Source: Eledone cirrhosa (Eukaryota; Mollusca; Cephalopoda; Octopoda; Eledonidae). From it: a stretch of DNA of 64,000 nt. Below the pieces are notes generated by a model. That model was not told where the DNA came from. It searched no databases and was given only the letters and a program-made list of their open reading frames with translations. The stretch covers positions 11,548,181 through 11,612,180 of the forward strand of contig OZ024742.1 of assembly GCA_964016885.1 (NCBI GenBank), written 5' to 3'. Positions within the stretch are counted from its first letter, which is position 1. Each line of letters opens with the position of its first letter. Both the position numbers and the translations under genes were made by a program. Of this stretch, positions 61,101-64,000 are shown piece by piece.

Positions 61101-64000
61101 TGTTATTGGTGTTGTTGTTATTGGTGTTGTTGTTATTGGTGTTGTTGTTGGTGTCGTTGTTATTGTTGTTGTTTTTATTGGTGTTGTGGTTGGTGTTGTT
61201 GTTATTGGTGTTGTTGTTATTGGTGTTGTTCTTATTGGTGTTGTTGTTATTGGTGTTGTTGTTGGTGTTGTTGTTATTGGTGTTGTTATTGGTATTGTTG
61301 TTATTGGTGTTGTTATTGGTGTTGTTATTGGTGTTGTGGTTATTGGTGTTGTTGTTATTGGTGCTGTTATTGGTGTTGTTGTTATTGGTGTTGTTATTGG
61401 TGTTGTTGTTATTGGTGTTGTTATTGGTGTTGTTGTTATTGGTGTTGTTGTTGGTGTTGTTGTTATTGGTGTTGTTATTGGTGTTGTTGTTATTGGTGTT
61501 GTTGTTGGTGTTGTTGTTATTGGTGTTGTTATTGGTGTTGTTGTTATTGGTGTTGTTATTGGTGTTGTTGTTATTGGTGTTGTTATTGGTGTTGTTATTG
61601 GTATTGTTGTTATTGGTGTTGTTGTTACTGGTGCTGTTATTGGTGTTGTTGTTATTGGTGTTGTTGTTATTGGTGTTGTTGTTATTGGTATTGTTGTTGG
61701 TGTTGTTGTTATTGGTGTTGTTATTGGTATTGTTGTTATTGGTGTTGTTGTTATTGGTGTTGTTATTGGTGTTGTTGTTATTGGTGTTGTTGTTATTGGT
61801 GTTGGTGTTGTTGTTATTGGTGTTGTTTTTATTGGTGTTGTTGTTGGTTTTGTTGTTATTGGTGTTGTTGTTATTGATGTTGTTGTTATTGGTGTTGTTG
61901 TTGGTGTTGTTGTTATTGGTGTTGTTATTGGTATAGTTGTTATTGGTGTTGTTATTGGTATTGTTGTTATGGGTGTTGTTATTGGTGTTGTTGTTATTGG
62001 TGTTGTTATTGGTGTTGTTGTTATTGGTGTTGTTGTTATTGGTGTTGTTCTTATTGGTGTTGTTATTGGTGTTGTTCTTATTGGTGTTGTTATTGGTGTT
62101 GTTATTGATATTGTTGTTATTGGTGTTGTTGTTATTGGTGTTGTTATTGGTGTTGTTGTTATTGGTTTTGTTATTGGTGTTGTTGTTATTGATGTTGTTG
62201 TTATTGGTGTTGTTGTTGGTGTTGTTGTTATTGGTGTTGTTATTGGTATTGTTGTTATTGGTGCTGTTGTTATTCGTGTTGTTATTAATGATGTTGTTGT
62301 TATTGGTGTTGTTCTTATTGGTGTTGTTATTGGTGTTGTTATTGATATTGTTGTTATTGGTGTTGTTGTTATTGGTGTTGTTATTGGTGTTGTTGTTATT
62401 GGTGTTGTTATTATTGGTGTTGCTGTTATTGGTGTTGTTATTGGTGTTGTTGTTATTGGTGTTGTTGTTATTGCTGTTGTTGTTATTGGTGTTGTTGTTG
62501 GTGTTGTTGTTATTGGTGTTGTTATTGGTATTGTTGTTATTGGTGTTGTTATTGGTGTTGTGGTTATTGGTGTTGTTTTTATTGGTGCTGTTATTGGTGT
62601 TGTTGTTATTGGTGTTGTTGTTATTGGTGTTGTTATTGGTGTTGTTGTTATTGGTGTTGTTATTGGTGTTGTTGTTATTGGTGTTGTTATTGGTGTTGTT
62701 GTTATTGGTGTTGTTGTTGGTGTTGTTGTTATTGGTGCTGTTATTGGTGTTGTTGTTATTGGTGTTGTTATTGGTGTTGTTATTGGTGTTGTGGTTATTG
62801 GTGTTGTTATTGGTGTTGTTGTTATTGGTGTTGTTGTTATTGGTGTTGTTGTTATTGGTGTTGTTATTGGTGTTGTTATTGGTGCTGTTGTTATTGGTGC
62901 TGTTATTGGTGCTGTTATTGGTGTTGTTGTTATTGGTGTTGTTATTGGTGTTGTTATTGGTGTTGTTATTGGTGTTGTTATTGGTGTTGTTGTTATTGGT
63001 GTTGTTATTGGTGTTGTTGTTATTGGTGTTGTTGTTGGTGTTGTTGTTATTGGTGTTGTTATTGGTGTTGTTGTTATTGGTGTTGTTATTGGTGTTTTTG
63101 TTATTGGTGTTTTTGTTGGTGTTGTTTTTATTGGGGTTGTTTTTATTGGTGTTGTTGTTGGTGTTGTTGTTATTGATGTTGTTGTTATTGGTGTTGTTGT
63201 TGGTGTTGTTGTTATTGGTGTTGTTATTGGTGTTGTTGTTATTGGTGTTGTTGTTATTGGTGTTGTTGTTGGTGTTGTTATTGGTATTGTTGTTATTGGT
63301 GTTGTTGTTATTGGTGCTGTTATTGGTGTTGTGGTTATTGGTGTTGTTATTGGTGTTGTTGTTATTGGTGTTGTTGTTATTGGTGTTGTTATTGGTGTTG
63401 TTATTGGTGCTGTTGTTATTGGTGCTGTTATTGGTGTTGTTGTTATTGGTGTTTTTATTGGTGTTGTTATTGGTGTTGTGGTTATTGGTGTTGTTGTTAT
63501 TGGTGTTGTTGTTATTGGTGTTGTTGTTATTGGTGTTGTTGTTGGTGTTGTTGTTATTGTTGTTGTTTTTATTGGTGTTGTTGTTATTGGTGTTGGTGTT
63601 GGTGTTGTTGTTATTGGTGTTGTTGTTATTGGTGTTGTTGTTGGTGTTGTTGTTATTGTTGTTGTTTTTATTGGTGTTGCGGTTGGTGTTGTTGTTATTG
63701 GTGTTGTTGTTGGTGTTGTTGTTATTGGTGTTGTTATTGGTGTTGTTGTTATTGGTGTTGTTGTTGGTGTTGATTTTATTGGTGATGTTATTGGTATTGT
63801 TGTTATTGGTGTTGTTATTGGTGTTGTGGTTATTGGTGTTGTTGTTATTGGTGCTGTTATTGGTGTTGTTGTTATTGGTGTTGTTATTGGTGTTGTTATT
63901 GGTGTTGTTGTTATTGGTGTTGTTGTAATTGGTGTTGTTGTTATTGGTGTTGTTATTGGTGTTGTTGTTATTGGTGTTGTTGTTATTGGTGTTGTTGTTA
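55130..64000. repeat. 12.1-kb segmental repeat of the GTT array, copy 2
   Basis: Second copy of the block starting near 43000, cut by the window edge. It has small differences, such as GTTGTTGTTGG for GTTGTAGTTGG at about 62215 and GTTATTCGTG for GTTATTGGTG at about 62272. Confidence 0.85.

Larger units (their letters stand above)
34349..64000. repeat. Giant 12/15-bp GTTGTT(GTT)ATTGGT array, open at the right edge
   Basis: At least 29.6 kb of irregularly alternating 12-bp GTTGTTATTGGT and 15-bp GTTGTTGTTATTGGT units. The + strand is almost only T and G, with A confined mostly to ATT and C rare (GCTGTT, GTCGTT, GTTCTT variants). Five of six frames lack stops: + VVIG, + LLLV, + CYWC; minus TNNN and PITT. 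Apparent proteins of up to 3,254 residues are therefore artefacts. Frame phase is constant from 38696 to the end. No flanking DNA is seen on the right. Confidence 0.96.

Noticed and set aside
34818..63928. Leu/Val-rich plus-strand frames of up to 3,254 codons, taken as giant membrane proteins
   Set aside because: Poly-Leu/Val reading of GTTGTTATTGG units. Adjacent frames are equally open, and the frames begin at arbitrary TTG codons directly after stops.
34349..64000. Telomere-like TG-rich repeat
   Set aside because: The unit is 12/15 bp with ATT, unlike the TTAGGG telomere repeat known from molluscs, and unique DNA and SINEs lie on its left with no terminal features.

Overview
This window is eukaryotic, non-coding and almost entirely repetitive. 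I find no protein-coding gene and no functional RNA gene that I can support. It carries several tRNA-derived SINE copies with a B-box-like GTTCAAATCC, a GTCGATAAAATAAAGTACCAGT-type core and a GGCC(T/C)TGTGCC tail. As I know them, these resemble the retroposons of coleoid cephalopods (octopus OK/OR and squid/cuttlefish Ceph-SINE type). My best guess is an octopus-like cephalopod; this rests on SINE resemblance by memory, not on a database search.

Layout. 1-1502: AT, GT and CA microsatellites, plus a compact 131-bp perfect-looking hairpin (64-194). 1503-5321: AT-rich unique DNA with one diverged SINE (2962-3258), a CTT microsatellite and a three-copy 75-85 bp repeat. 5322-28403: a satellite domain built on one 18-bp unit (GTACTGATAGTAYATATT and variants). 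Its parts are a ~660-bp left arm, array A (+ orientation, 2.45 kb), a polarity switch at 8432/8433, array B (opposite orientation, 15.7 kb, with higher-order repeats and one SINE insertion), an inverted right arm nearly identical to the left arm, and array C (+ orientation, 3.6 kb). 28404-34348: short unique stretches between a 15-bp minisatellite, CAT/CAC, AAC, GTT and ACC trinucleotide tracts, a 17-copy 67-bp minisatellite, and a SINE cluster containing an inverted SINE pair. 34349-64000 (running off the window): about 29.6 kb of a 12/15-bp minisatellite, GTTGTT(GTT)ATTGGT, nearly devoid of C on the + strand, with segmental duplications of about 2.3, 2.5 and 12.1 kb.

The many very long open frames follow from repeat units that are multiples of three and contain stop codons in only one of six frames. 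They do not indicate genes. One reading is kept as a low-probability hypothesis: the minus-strand frame of the right-hand array reads Pro-Ile-Thr-Thr(-Thr) and appears open for more than 22 kb, which looks mucin-like.

The most interesting structure is the 5322-24799 giant inverted repeat. Matching arms enclose an array that reverses polarity at a near-palindrome, with a 47-bp fold-back copy beside the switch. Array B carries variants typical of array C at one end and of array A at the other. This looks like an inverted, partly duplicated satellite locus produced by fold-back template switching and then expanded by 1,440-bp higher-order units. An assembly error must be excluded first.
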